Source: Archilochus colubris
Taxonomy: Eukaryota > Chordata > Aves > Apodiformes > Trochilidae
Reading direction: 5' to 3'
Assembly: GCA_023079485.1 (NCBI GenBank)
Contig: CM041083.1
Span: forward strand, 142,552,052 to 142,616,051
DNA: 64,000 nucleotides
Part shown: one piece after another, positions 28,191 to 41,215 of the stretch
Numbering within the stretch: position 1 is the first letter of the stretch
Layout: the number at the start of each line of letters is the position of its first letter
The notes under the pieces: generated by a model
The model's input: only the letters and a program-made list of their open reading frames with translations
Told to the model about the DNA's origin: nothing
Database searches by the model: none
Made by a program: the position numbers and the translations under genes

Positions 28191-28277
28191 CTCCAGGCGG
28201 AGGGAGGCACCGCAGCCCCGCAGGAACTCGCGGATGTTGCTCAGGCACTCGCCCTCCGTCCGCGGCTCCGGGTACAC
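28191..28277 (-). CDS. ARHGEF7: ARHGEF7 (beta-PIX) coding exon 2, continuation of CH domain
   Basis: Second coding exon, 29 codons (residues 56-84), starting VYPEPRTEGECLSNIREF and ending GASLRLE. Joined in phase 0 to exon 1 it gives the expected ARHGEF7 CH-domain order ...TIDK-VYPEP..., then stops at LRLE, where mammalian beta-PIX continues with TFDAND. The acceptor is a pyrimidine-rich tract ending TTCTCTTGCAG just before 28277, with a branch-like TGCTAAG about 25 nt upstream. The donor GTGAGT occupies 28190-28185. The exon keeps phase 0 at both ends. Unusually for a second exon 16.6 kb from the first, it lies in its own strong CpG island. The next exon (end of CH, then SH3) was not found to the left. 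Confidence 0.94.
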
Positions 28278-28306
28278 CTGCAAGAGAAGAAGCGGACGGC
28301 TTAGCA
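28278..28306 (-). other. ARHGEF7: Splice acceptor and branch region of ARHGEF7 exon 2
   Basis: Read on the minus strand, the intron ends with a branch-like TGCTAAG (28306-28300), then a CT-rich tract and CAG (28280-28278), followed by the GTG codon of VYPEP. The branch point is inferred from the motif only. Confidence 0.85.
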
Positions 28307-28830
28307 CAGCAAACGGGGCGGACCGGACCGGACCGAACAGCCACGGCAGCTCCTGTCCCCCGCCCCGCCGCTCCTCTCACCTCCCGCTCCCTCCGCTGGC
28401 GGCGGCAGCGCCGAACGTTCCCAGTGAAGGGGTTGAACCGGGAAGTAAACACGGAGCACAGGAAATGGCGTGCGAGGGCAGGAGGGGGCGGCGGGCAGGG
28501 GTGCCCCGACCAAGCGCTGCTCCGAGCGGCTCTGCCCCGGCACGGGGCGGGAGGCAAGATGAGGGGAGGAGAAGGGAAGGGAGGCGCGTCCCGGCCCGGC
28601 CCAGCCCATCCCAGCCCCGCCCCTGTTACAGCCGCAGGCCCGCTGGGCGGAGAGAAGGCGGGGAGCATCAGTGGGAGCGCCCCCAAGCCTCGCCGCTGAG
28701 GAGTTTTTCGGGTTTTTTTGTTTTTTTAATAATAATAATACACCTTCCCCCGCGGCATCGAGAGTCTGGGCTGCAGGGCGAGGCGAGGCTGTCCCTCGGA
28801 AGAAACGACAGCGCACAGGGTGCAATGCCT

Positions 28831-30617
28831 GTATGGCGAGCGTCCCCCTGTCACTTGTGGGGCTGCATGGGTCCTCCCATTGTTTCGATTTCGGGTCACC
28901 CTGAAGTGTCGGCTTCTAACAAGGAAATACATCAGAAACGTCTCAAAGACCTCTGTGGGAAAATATCAGTAGCTAGAGTCAATAATCTACCGATTCCAGG
29001 GTTCGGTGTTAATGAGCTTTGTTTTTCTCTATGCAGACTCTTCATATCCGTGAAAAGAAGCAACTTCTAAAGAAGAAAACCTTGACTGGGCTTGGGAGAA
29101 AAGAGCTTTTGGTGATGCCAAAAGCCGTGTGCTCTCTGCAGCCACCTTCACACTGCTCTCAGTTCTCCCCTGACAGGGAAGTGCTGACCTTCCACGGAAA
29201 AGCAGCCCCTTGTTTTTCAGGGCCGTGGCTGAACCGACCACAGCTTAACTCAAATTCTGTGTGTACATAAGCATCATTTCACAATAAGCTTTCCGTGAAG
29301 TAGGTTTGCAAACAAAGCATTGCCCAAAACAGGAGTCAAACAGACACCTCGTTCTGTTGGAAGGGGAAAGCCCAGCACAGATGTGCACTGCAACCCGCTG
29401 GAAGCTCAGTAATGCACAACATCGTGTCCTTTGATTATGCGTTTCACTTTGATGGAATTTTTCACAAACGCACGTGTATGTCAGGGCTATGCAGTCACAA
29501 GTATAAGGTTGACTTCAAACATTGAATCCAATGAAAAAAACCCAAAGTTGTGCCTTCCTGTATGTTTATACAGTATCAAAGGTATTTCTCACCCTGTGAT
29601 GCCACAAAAATTAACAAATACAACAGCATGGCAAGGTGAACCTGGTACAAAGAAATTTCAAACACAAGTCACTATCACTTTCTAAGCACAAAATTCAGAT
29701 GAATGAAAATGAAAGCCACTATTTCAAAATTCAAGGAATCTGGTATCAATGAGTTGAAGATTTTCCCTTTCCTCAAACAAGGGTGTATCTCCCACCCCCC
29801 CAAACTCAAGTTGTTAGGTACTATGATAAACTGATAAACTGCTGTGGCTTAAGACTAACTTTTTTACTACACAAAACCATAAAGGGAATGTCAGATAAGT
29901 CCTACATAGGTACAACAGCACAAAGAAAAAATCTCAGTAAACTAGGAAAGGATGCTAACAGTGACAGAACCATCTTGCAAACACTGAGAGCTTCATCCTT
30001 CTTGCTTTGTTTTTGCTGCTTTTGCATTTATTGCTTGTTATACTTTCTGAGTACTCCGATTTACTCCATTCTGTGACATTTCAAGCTTAAGTCAATCATG
30101 CCAACATCTCTTGTTAGACAGGGTTCCTCAGAACCCCATTAGTATATCCCTGTAAGTAGGTGCTTCTAGTATGCTCCCTTCTCCATATTCCTAAAACTTA
30201 CACAATAATTATATAGTTGCAGTTTGTATGTTTTTTTCTAGAATTATTTGCATGATAACATTTCAATCTCCCTTTATAGGTCAGCCTTCTTCATATCTTT
30301 TTTGCATTCAGAATTTTCTTGGTCACTTCTACTTCATCAAGGCCTCTTTTCATTTCAAGAAACCTTAGAATTACTTCTGCTCCTCAAAAAAGGACAATCT
30401 ATAACAAGTAATCACAGTACATCGAGATTTCCTTTAAAAGAAACAAATGTGTTGTCTCATAATCAGGTGCACCACTTAAACACTCCTTATTCCCCAAGTC
30501 CCCAGTGCCTTAAGCACAAAAATCAGTAATTTTAGGAAACTCAGATACATGTAACTACACCTCGTAAGAGACTAAACCTAACTCATTAGACACTGCACAA
30601 TCCTATAACAAAAGGGT
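28831..30617. other. ARHGEF7 intron 1, left part, no gene seen
   Basis: Transition from the exon 2 CpG island into AT-rich intronic DNA. No features beyond short homopolymers. Confidence 0.5.
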
Positions 30618-31712
30618 GACTGGATAATAAAGAGGTGATTGGTGACAGCCAACATGGCTTCACTAAAGGCAAATCCTGCCTAGTTTTGGTGGCAGACAAA
30701 GGTAGAGCAACAGATGTCATCTACCTGACCCCATGCAAAGCATTTGACACTGTCCTCCATGACATTCTGGTCTCTAAAATGGAATGATATGGATTCAATG
30801 GATGGACCACTCATTGGATAAGGAACTGGCTGGATGGTCACACCCAAAGAGTTGTGATCAATGGCTCTGGTGGAATTGGGTACACCTTCAGCAAGTTTGC
30901 TGACAACACCAAACTGTGTGGATAAGTTAACACACTGGGGGGGAAGGGATGCCATCCAGAGGGACTTTTGACAGGCTCGAGAAATGAACTGATCAAACTG
31001 CATGATATTCAACAAGGTCAAGGTAATCTCACACCCGAACACAGGTTGGGAGGAGAAAGGATTGCAAGACAGCCCTGAGGAGAAGGACTTGGGGGTGATG
31101 GTAGATCAAAAGATTAACATGAGCTGTCTGTCAATGTGCTCGAGACCAGAAAGCCAACCATGTCCTGGGCTACATCAAAGGAACCAGACAGACAGACAAG
31201 GGAGGTGATTTTCCCCCTCTAGTACCCCACCTGGAGTGCTGTGTCCAACTCTGGAGCCCCCAACATAAGAAGGACACGGAGCTCATTGAGTGTGTCCAGA
31301 GGAGAGCCACAAAAATGATCAGAGAGCTGGAACACAACTTGTAGGAGGACATGCTGTGGAAGTTGGGGTTGTTCAGCTGGAGGTGGCTCCAAGGTGACCT
31401 TATAGCAGCTTTCCAATACCTAGAGGGGGCTTATAAGAAAATAGGGGTAGAACTTTTTGCACAGGTACGTATTGAGAGGATAAGGAATAGTTTAAAACTT
31501 GAAGAGAGGAGATTTAGGTTAGAGATTAGGAGGAAATTCTTTACTATGAGAGTGGTAAGTCACTGGCACAGGTTGCCCAAGAAGTTGTGGCTGCCCCCTT
31601 CCTGGAAGTGTTCAAGGCCAGATTGCAACCTGACCTAGTGGGAGGTGTCCCTGACCATGGGGAGTGGAACTAGATGATCTTTAAGGTCCCCTCCAGCCCT
31701 AGCAATTCATTA
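30618..31712 (+). mobile_element. CR1 LINE, about 1.1 kb of RT 3' part and tail
   Basis: Sense-strand CR1. It starts with 'GGTGACAGCCAACATGGCTTC', continues through 'TTTGCTGACAACACCAAACTG', 'ACCTGGAGTGCTGTGTCCA' and 'TTTAGGTTAGAGATTAGG', and ends 'GATCTTTAAGGTCCCCTCCA'. The reverse-transcriptase frame is interrupted by stops and shifts, so it is inactive. It lies in intron 1 antisense to ARHGEF7. Confidence 0.92.
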
Positions 31713-34700
31713 TTTTTTTAATACCTGGATATAGGCAAAAAAAAAAAAAAAAATGGGTAAAAGGGGACATCTGATTAGAGGAAGGCAAAACCTTCCAATT
31801 AAAGAAATAACAACCAAAGAAAACCCAAATCCTGCAAACTGTTCTCTTTCAAGTCTAAAAGTTTAAAATACATGCCAAATACACCCCTCTGAGACCTCGG
31901 CCCTACCAGCATTGTAATGCACGTTTCCAGTTAAAAATCATCTTCCCTCAAACTAGTAAGTTACAGTAAATGTATATAAAAGCCTTTTTTTCTCTCACAA
32001 AACATGGGAACAGACTTCAGGGCAATGCAAGAAGCAGGCTACATTTTCTCAGCTCTGTGGCTACAGTGGCTTTTTTATCCAACAGGAGACAGAAGCATAT
32101 GGGTAATGAATCTAAAAATATCTTAGCATTTGTACCCTGCTAGAAATGTAAAGTGTTAATGATGCCATAAAAAGAAATAAACCCCTTACCTGGGAAATCT
32201 TAATCTTGTGATTTTGGCAACCTTCTACAGACGGCTGAGAGACACAGTGAGGGACCCAAGTAACAAACTCAGCCCCCCTGACAAAATCTCGAAGTGCAAT
32301 TATGTGGCCAAGCCCATGTTAAAGTCACACTTACAGCATATGACACCCATTACACAGTCACAGGAAGCTCAGGAGGGTGACCTCTCTTCTCATAGATCAC
32401 TTTTATAGCCTCAAAGAACACTCAGAATGTACCAGAACATAAATGCAAGCACATCACCATCAGGTTAAGTCCTAGTCTGCCTGCAAGGTGGCAAATAGAT
32501 TCAGAAAGAGAGGATAAACAAAATAAAATTAAAGTAGGGTCATGCTCCAAAATTACTTAGATTAATAAAAAATAGATTGCATGTACATAAAACCAGTGAA
32601 TACAGAGGATACACTTATTACTCTCCAGAATTTGCTTCATCCTCTTGCTTTCATGGGCAAACACAGCCAGTTCACTAGTAGAGGCTCTCTTCTTCTTATA
32701 TGTCTATGCAACTCCTAGCAAAAAGACACCTCAGTGTCCAAGTGGAAACTCTATGTGCTCTAGTAAAACAAATAAAAAAGGTTAATAGTAATTAGAAAAG
32801 ACAGGGATTCCAGAGGGGCTTGACAGATTCTTAATTAGGGACTGGGAATTCCATGGTGGAATCCAAAGAGAGAAGTGGAAGCTAACACACAGAGCAGCAA
32901 CATTTTAAACCACTTCTTTGTGGTTCAGGGACAGGTCCTGATTAAGATTTAATCTCTCAGGGAGTAGTTCTAGAAACCATGGATAGTTCAATGAGGACAC
33001 TTATGTGATGCACTGCAGCTATCAATGAGCAGAGTGCATTCTGCACCTTCCAGAAAGCATGGAGAAGAATGCAATAAAAATAGATGGTACCTAGGGTAAA
33101 TGTTACATCCCTTTTCATCTGTTTAAATCTACAACTTTAATCATCAACAACAAATGCATTTAAAAGGCAATGTGGGGACAGGCAGTATCACGAAAAGCTA
33201 TGATAGGACCAGTCTTAGAAAAAATGAAAAAGGCTGTCACTAACTCATTTGGACAGGGAAAGTTTATGAAGAATGTAAGAAAGGAATGTGTAAAATACCT
33301 GGTTTAAGAGACAAAAAAATGTAACAGTCCTTTGACTGCAATAAGTAAACACCAGAAATCAATAAAAAACAGTAGACATCTTCAGCTATCTCTACAGGAA
33401 ACTATCTGTTTACTTGCATTTATCTGCTGAAAAAATTGAAAAAAATGAGTCAAAAGAAGAGAGGTGTAGCAACGGATGCTTCCTCAAGAAGCAGATGATG
33501 TCTTCCTGTGTATTTTTAAATATCAACTGGAATCTACCAGGAGGTCAATAGCAAGACTTTGAATTAAAGTAGTTACTACAGATAAGCTAAAAAGAAAAAA
33601 AAAATTTATCTAGCACAATATAAAGTATCTACAATGTGGTTTACTAGGTAAGAACACTAACTCAGCTACTAGAAAGCAGAAACTAATAGAGAACATAACA
33701 GGTAGCTGCAAACCAGTAGACATGTCCGACAGACACTTTAAAATGTCCTGTACTGAAGTACGTCTGCCAGAGTCTGAAGTCCAAATACTTGGCCCTCATG
33801 AAGGGATACTGGGGGAAAATCATGTACAGAAGCAGCCTGGTACTGTGAAGAGTATAATAGAAGAATGCAGTTCCAAAGGGAGGTGTTGCAGGGACAAGGT
33901 GGATGAGGGTGCGTGCCATCCTCTATCACGACATGCTGAACCACTTTTCCTGCACCCTGTTCATTCTCCTTGGGGTCTTTTGAACCATATCCACCACTTG
34001 TCAGGAAATGGTTTTCTCTCCAGGCTTCCAAAAACCTTGTAAGTCCATCTGATCAGTAAAAATACTATAAATGAAAAATGCAGCAAAGCATTTTGGATAG
34101 GATGCTATTGATCACATTTGGTTCCACAGCATTTGATTTGTGTCCAGCTCCTTTCAGTGGCTAAGGCACAACAGCATCAAGGGCAACTGATCTTCCAACT
34201 AAGCACAGTGGCAAAGCCCTCCTGCACAAGGACTACAGACTGGGTTTCTCATCAGGGTTTGTGTTCAGGGATAAAACCAAAATTAAAAAAAAAAACATGA
34301 GGAGGAAGCCAGACCATTCTCGTACCAGCTTGGGTTGTGAAGCCACAGGTGATCCACTGTCCAGCAAGCCCTGGAGGTTCCTTCCCTCCCCACTGCCCCT
34401 GCTGAATTGCCTCCTGTCCAGCAGGGCCCAACCCTTGGGGTTTTTACATTTTCTTGGGGCATTTGCATTTCCTGCTCCATCCCCCATCCCAGAGCACCCT
34501 CACCTACAAGGTGCGCCCAGAAGGCACAGAAAATAAAAGACTGTCATCACAGCAGTGTCCTCTGTAGCTACACAGGAAGACATCATCTGCTTTTGAGGAA
34601 GCATCCATTGCTACTGACTGATGGCAGGTGCAGCACTCCACCAGAATCAGTAAACAGAGGAGGGCTCAGGGGACTGTGGATGGAGCCCCATGCTACTTCC

Positions 34701-34794
34701 AGGACAGCCAGAATCACAGCTGCACTTCAAAGGTTGCCTCTTCCACATCTCTGAGGAACACCCTGCAGAAGAGCCCAACCACTTCATGTATTAA

Positions 34795-34816
34795 ATTTGC
34801 ACATAAATGTGCAAAT
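34795..34816. repeat. Perfect 10-bp inverted repeat with 2-bp loop
   Basis: ATTTGCACAT, AA, ATGTGCAAAT, followed by a further ATTGCACAT (34820-34828). A short cruciform-capable palindrome of unknown role. Confidence 0.8.
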
Positions 34817-37800
34817 AAAATTGCACATCTTGCTGGTGGCACTAGGTGACATTAGCAGGATGCTATATTTAAACTAAAAACACATATAGGGATTCTCAGC
34901 AAGGCACAGTTTTCTTTTAAAAGGAGTTGTCTTGATAGAGCACCAGATCTTACCATAACATTGTTTCTGCAGTACTGTAGCTCTTTAGAATTGGCTTTCA
35001 CAACCTATTAAACCTGCTGCCCACAAATTTTTCAGTAATAAGACATGCAGCAGTTACTGTGTGCTAAGCAAGTGTATTTTGGCATGAGGAAATCCCTGCT
35101 CTGAAAACACAGCAGCAGGCAGGCAGCACAGACAGTAAGAACTAAATCGAGGAAAACACTGAAGCTCCCATAAACTGTGAACTAAGGTGCCCAAATCTTA
35201 AATTTCCAGAGTTCATTCAAGAATTCACCTAGGCTCTGCAAACAGCACAAAGGGGAAGGCAGTTGCCTTAAAATATGCCCTAAATCTTTTTACATGCTGA
35301 GGAGGATACACAGCCTTGAAGCTAATCCAGAGCTAAGACACAGCAGAAGGCAAAAGCAAGAATGCAGCTACATTTTGGCTTTAACACAGTGAGCCTTCTT
35401 CTGCAAACTCCAGCCACCTCCTGGACTCAAAAGTGTTGAGAAGTGACAAGTGTCCACTTTTTATTAAGTAGTTTAGCATGGACCTCCCAAGACCTCTTAC
35501 CTTGTACACCAGTACAAGAGTACTGGTGCAACAGCAACAGATCTCAGATCCCACTGTCAACTCACAGCCATCAGCACAGATAACCCCACATCTGACACTC
35601 CTGTGCTGCACATCCTACATCTCCACACCAGTCCCTGTACTCCTTCCTTCCATCTGTCCCACCTCAGCCCACACAATGCCACCTTCCAAACCTACAACTC
35701 CAATCCCAAACTTCCATCCCACATTCAGCACAATTCTTCCACTACACCACCTGCTCTCACCACCTTTCCTTTATTGTTCAATGGGCCATACTGACTCAGA
35801 CACAGCTCCACGCTCCCTCAACTTCCACCCTTCCCCATGTGAAACCAGGAGCACTTTGGTTGACTGAAGACTCCTCCAGCTTTTCCAGCTCTTTTCCTGC
35901 ACATGTTCAGAATGATGCCTGGTCAAAGAGACGAGCACTTAACAGTGACCTGCATTCAAACACACTCATGTTCTGCACTAGCCACCTCAGTTCCTTACCG
36001 GATATGGCCCTCAAAACCAAAGTTCAGCTAATTTTGCAAAGCAAATTTACAGTCTGGTTAAAACACCAGCCAGGTGTGTGGCAGCCTTGATAAACTGGTT
36101 CTCTGAGTCTTACACAACAACTAGAGACACTTTTTTCTTTAATCTGCCCTGTGAAAATGACACTGTAAAACTGATACAGCTGTTTCCGCTCATCCTTTCT
36201 AACCTGCACCTCCATTAAACAATGTTCATGAAAACAGCATGTTCTTTGCAATGGAAGTACTGTACTTCTGTTACTTCCCTTGAACATGATCAAATTACCA
36301 CCAAACCTCATCAACTGACTCCCAGGAGGTGGGAATTTAACCAAGCCCTAAGATACAAAGACAGTAAATTAAGGATGCTGGGACATTCCAGATGGTGTTT
36401 TATTTGTTTTCTCAAGTTTCTAATATATTTTTAAATTTCACACAAAAGCCCACATTGAGAATGTTGAGAAACAGAGAATGCCAAGCTTGTAAAACCTAGC
36501 AAATACGAGGCTGGAAGCTGCCCTTGCAATGGCAATGATAATCTACTGACAGGCCCACCTTGTGAACTGACCTAGAGAGGAGTTCCACCAAGACACATGC
36601 ACGGAACTGTGAGTGAAGGCTTTTATGCATACACAAAAGAAGCTCTGGTTGCATCTGCAGGAATAGTCTTCTTTCCAGGGTTTCTTAAATGCTGAGAACT
36701 AATATTCCCAGACCCTGTGGTTTTGTTTATTCTCTTGCTATTTTAAAGAAAAAGAGGAAACCATCTAATGTGCAGCTGTCACCAACCCCACGCAGTGTTT
36801 TCAGCCTGCAGAGCTCCGGGGGCGCCAGCATGAGGTGCCTGCAGAAGATGTGTATTGCTCTGAAGTCAGTGCCTGGAAAAAGCCCAACAAAATGCTGCCC
36901 CAGGTGTGGGCAGAGTTTGGGCACTGCTTGGCAAGACTCTCCCTAATGTAGTATTTTGGGAGCCCCGTTTGCTGGCATTCCCCTGGGAAGGTGGCAGGTA
37001 GGGGTTCTGCACCCTTTCTCATGTCAGCCCTGCAGTATTTCCCGCACAGCATCGCTGCTTTGATGCAGCAGGAGCTCAGGCTTCAGGAGTCCAATCACTC
37101 AGGGTTTGTTTACTCTGGGAGAGAGCTCTGCTGCTAGATATGCTGGCATAGCTCCTCAGTGTGGATGGAACATATGCCAGAGAGGGAATTCCTCTGCCAG
37201 TCAAACGGTACCACTTCCCCCAATGACAGTAACCAAGCCAACAAAGGCATTTCTTTGTCAGCACAGCTGCACCAGCGAGGAGGTGTGTGTATGATTTTTA
37301 CTGCTTTCCCCCCCTTTCTCTGTGTGAAAATATTCCATAAGACTACCGAAACCCTACAGTAGAGGCCCTCTCTCCTGGGTATGCTGTCAACATTGTCCAA
37401 CAGCACTGGCTTGCAGAGCTGGAAAATGGAGACCCAAACAAAAATCTCTTAAACCAGAGCAGCATTTCATGGGCCAAGAGGGGACTCTTGCCTGCCTCGT
37501 GCCAAAGGTCCATGGTTAAAAAGCAACACGACGGGAACTTCTTGCAGACCCCTCCTCGACCCTGCAGTGCCAGTGGTGGATGATGGTGCCAACCACAATG
37601 TACCAAGAGACATGGAGAGAAGGTGGCTTTGCTCCATGCAGCGAAGTCAGGGAGAGTCGGGAGTGTCAGGCTGGCTGGGGATCAGGGAGTAAAGCTCAGC
37701 CAGCCCAAGTGCAAGACTGATGCTGCTTCCATGCTGCCAGCTCACGGTATTTCTGCAAGCTCTGAAAAGCTTGAAATGTTTTAAGGTTCCAGCTCTTCAA

Positions 37801-37901
37801 ATCAGAGCCACTGGGTAATGATTAATTAAAATTGTTACTTAAGAAAGACATATACTGAATTTCCTACAGTGGCTCAAAGTCAGATTTTAAGTACATATAT
37901 G

Positions 37902-37955
37902 TATATTACCTATAAATACACCTTTATATATATTACCTATAAATACACCTTTATG
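37902..37955. repeat. 27-bp tandem duplication
   Basis: Two adjacent copies of a 27-bp unit beginning TATATTACCTATAAATACAC, differing only at the last base, inside a TA-rich stretch. Confidence 0.9.
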
Positions 37956-38985
37956 TATATACAATTTGTAAACTTCAATGTTAATGCCAATTTTTCTAAG
38001 ACTTGAATTACGATCTAAGCATTTTCAGCTGAAAGATGTGGTGCCTTCAGCCACAAGCATACAGGAATAACCAGAGGGAAGCACACTGGTGGCATCTCCA
38101 CAGCTCTTCCTTTTCCTCACAGAATCACAGCATTCAGAGGATGGTCTTGGTAGCAGCAGGGCAATTGAGGGCTAAGAAACTGCCTTTTATGTTGTCCTTA
38201 TTATGTACAGACATAGAAAGAATGTATCTACAAACTGTGGAGAGGATATTATGAGAGGAAGACCAGAGAAATTGAATTATCTTTGTGTTTTCTCACAAAA
38301 AAAGCATTTAATCATCAATAGTTTCATTAATTTCTCCCTCTTGTCAGGGTCTGGCCATACCCTTATTTAAATCAGTCTACACCCTTACATATTAACAGGG
38401 TGAGATTTCAAAGAAAATAGCAACAAATGCTGATACAAGTCCTCTCCTTCCTCAGCACATGCATACAGACTGTGTATCTCTGGAGAACATCCCAGTCACC
38501 AGAATCACACAGCCAGTGCATAGATGGGAAAAGCAAGGGCATTCTCCTTCAAGGCACCTGTGCACCCCTGCTCTCACCAGACAACAGGAGTAACACCTCA
38601 GATTACAGCATGGCCAACAATAAATCACTAACAGGACAAAATGATCCCCTAAGAAGCCCTCAGTAAGGACTTGTAAGAACAGAATCTATTCAGGAAACGA
38701 GCACTCTAATGACTTTGCTTGGGATAACTTCCCCTTGGCACTTGGCTCACCCTCCCAGTGCTTCCACCCTGGAGCAACGGCATCCGCGTGCACGTCGGTG
38801 CTCCCCAAGCACACAGACACAGCAGGCACAGCTGCCCAGCATGGATTATTCTTGCCAGAAGCTAAAATAATCTCCTTGGGAGGCTCTACATAAGGATTAT
38901 TGCTGGGGGGAGGGAAGGGAGAGAGCATATGCACATTAAAATGCAGATTTTGCTTCCTACCTCCCAGGTCTAGTCCTACAATGAC

Positions 38986-39015
38986 CTGCTGCTGCTGCTG
39001 TTGCTGCTGCTGTTG
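38986..39015. repeat. CTG/CAG trinucleotide repeat (10 triplets, two TTG)
   Basis: (CTG)5 TTG (CTG)3 TTG on the plus strand, CAG on the ARHGEF7 sense strand, in intron 1. Any polyglutamine or polycysteine reading is a chance frame. Confidence 0.9.
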
Positions 39016-39307
39016 TAATACCACTGTCTGCAATACCTTCCCGATGGATTTCAGTCAGCAAAGGCAGGACAACTCTTCAGTTCATCCAGGCAGACCCCAA
39101 CAACCTCAGTGTGTCTGCAGGGGCAGACCCATCCTGTCAGAGGAATTTCCCAAATTCAGATTGCTCAGAGACAACCAGTGCCAGGCAACTGCTGTCTTAG
39201 GAGTACCCTCTGCACCACTACCGGGACATTCACCATGGTTCCTGATCTCTGTCTGGTCAGTTCATGCCTGGCACTGCACCCTCTGCAAAGGTTATCAAGC
39301 TATAAAA

Positions 39308-39885
39308 ATCATAGAATGGTTTGGGTTGGAAGGGGCCTTAAAAGTCATCCAGTTCCAACCCCCTTGCCGTGGACAGGGACACCTCCCACCAGACCAGGTT
39401 GCTCCAAGCCCCACCCAACATGGCCTGGAACACTTCCAGGGATGAGGCATCCACAACCTCCCTGGGCAGCCTATTGCAGTGTCTCTTCACCCTCACAGTA
39501 AAGAATTTCCTCCTAACACCTAACCTAAATCTCTTCTCTTTTGGCTTAAAGCCATTGCCCCTTGTTCTATCACTACCTTGTAAAAAGTCCTTCCCCAACA
39601 TTCCTGTAGACCCCTTTTCAGGTACTGGAAGGTCTCCTCAGAGATTTCTCCAGGGTGAACAACCCCACCTCTCTTAACATGTCTCCTAGGAGAAGTACTC
39701 CAGCCCTCTGATCATCTTTGTGGCCTTCCTCTGGACTCACTCCAACAGCTTCACGTCCTTCCTGTGTTGGAGGCTCCAGAACCGGATGCAGTACTCCAGT
39801 AGGGCTCTCACAAGAGCAGAGCAGAGGAGGAGAATCACCCTCAACCAGCTGGCCATGCTCCTGATGTGGCCCAGAATGTTATCAA
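39308..39885 (-). mobile_element. CR1 LINE, 3' end fragment
   Basis: Starts on the plus strand with ATCATAGAATGGTTTGGG, the CR1 3' terminus, then shows the usual order of antisense CR1 strings to 'CAACCAGCTGGCCATGCTCC'. About 580 bp, little diverged. 5'-truncated and non-coding; same sense as ARHGEF7, within intron 1. Confidence 0.93.
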
Positions 39886-40359
39886 ACCACTGCTTCTTAT
39901 TACCTCTGTCTCCAAAGCACCTTTTGTCCTTGCTATGCCTGAAACACCACATCCAAGACATACCTTTTCACAACAGAAGTATTAGCCCTGATGCATCCAA
40001 TGTGATATCAGGGACAAGTGAAGAAAAATCTCCCTTTGCCAGAGCTGTAGGTGCTCCCACCCATCTCAAGGACAAGACAGGTCTCACGTGTGGCAGCCTG
40101 AACCCCTCTCTTTTGGGGTCTCTGAGTCTTCTTCAGTCCTTGCACTCACACACAGCACTTAATTTGCTTTTTTGAGTCACAAAGAGTTAATTTCTTCTGA
40201 AATTACAACCCAGAACACCTTTTATAGACAAAGATCTCCACCGTTAAACAGAGATTCATGCTAACATACAAGGCATTTCTAAAGGAAGATCCTAGTCTTT
40301 TGCTGACATCAGCTCTGATACTACCCCAATTAGTAACCAAATTAATGCCGATGCTGGTG

Positions 40360-40620
40360 CCCAGCCCTCCGCAGGCAGAGGGGAGCTTCCTTCCAGCCTC
40401 GTACCGAGTCACAGCCCACAAAAACACGCGGGATTTATTTTCCCCGGGGCCAGCCCCGCACCGGTCCTGTCACGCCTGGGCGGTGCAGGAGCAGCGGGAG
40501 GAAGCGGCTGTGTTTTGGATCAGGCTCCTCGGATCAGCCTCCCACGCCCAGCGGAGCCGCTTCTGGCTCCTTCAGTCCTACGCCCGGCCCATTAGCCGGG
40601 GATGGAGAGGGAACAAGGTG
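40360..40620. promoter_or_regulatory. Small CpG-rich patch in intron 1
   Basis: About 260 bp with raised GC and CG density between AT-rich flanks and no repeat identity that I can see. It could be an intronic enhancer or minor promoter. This rests on composition only. Confidence 0.35.
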
Positions 40621-41215
40621 TGTGAGATCCAGGAGCACATCCAGCACGCTTTCGCTGTCCCCCTGGCTTCAAAGGGGTGAAGCAGCTGCTCCCATCCCCT
40701 CCAGGAGCCCCTCATGGGAGGGAGAGACACGACGAGGGGTGCCAAATGGCTGCTGCACCGCATCCCCCCGGAAAGTCTTACCCGTGTTCCCTGAACGAAA
40801 CAAAGCTGCCCTCCAAACGATGCTGTCAGACAGCTGACCAAAAATGAAAGTACAAACAGAACTTAATGGAGCGCGAAGCCTCAGATGACAAGGAAAATTC
40901 CCGCTCCAATTCTGATCTCTGTTTACAGCGTCAAAAGTGGGTCAAACTGGTCTGCCATGGAGGAATCTGTTTGGAAAATTATCTCTGCGAGGAAAAGCAT
41001 CTAAGCGGCAGACAACTGCACTGCAATGCTTTCACGGGGATCCTCTCCCCTGCCATCAAAGTAACCCTATTTTCCAGTGCTGGGTTGAAACCCTGTAACT
41101 CGAAACCCACAGCTTTTCATTCAAACGACTTGTGTTCAGCAATCCCCCCTCCTTCAGAGCAGATCAACTGACCAGAGTCTTTCAGCACAGATCTCTATAG
41201 CTTAACAAAAATGAG

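Larger units (their letters stand above)
27640..28830. promoter_or_regulatory. Intragenic CpG island around ARHGEF7 exon 2
   Basis: A block of about 1.2 kb, dense in CG dinucleotides and far richer in GC than its AT-rich flanks. It contains exon 2 and parts of introns 1 and 2. A CpG island over a distal second exon is not required by the coding sequence and may mark an internal promoter or bivalent regulatory domain. The stop-free frames found here on both strands are expected from the composition and are not genes. Confidence 0.7.
31713..39307. other. Intron 1 segment, no gene seen
   Basis: AT-rich intronic DNA with small tandem duplications and palindromes listed separately. About 35.62-35.86 kb is C/T/A-rich and almost G-free. 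No exon was recognised. Confidence 0.5.

Noticed and set aside
27857..29070. Long plus-strand reading frames (280 and 278 codons) and minus-strand frames across 27.9-28.8 kb
   Set aside because: They lie in a CpG island where stop codons are rare on all frames; sequences are proline/arginine/glycine-rich and overlap each other. Only the exon 2 part of one minus-strand frame is real coding.
38900..39501. Plus-strand frames of 181 and 130 codons
   Set aside because: They translate the CTG repeat (polycysteine) and antisense CR1 sequence; no gene-like content.
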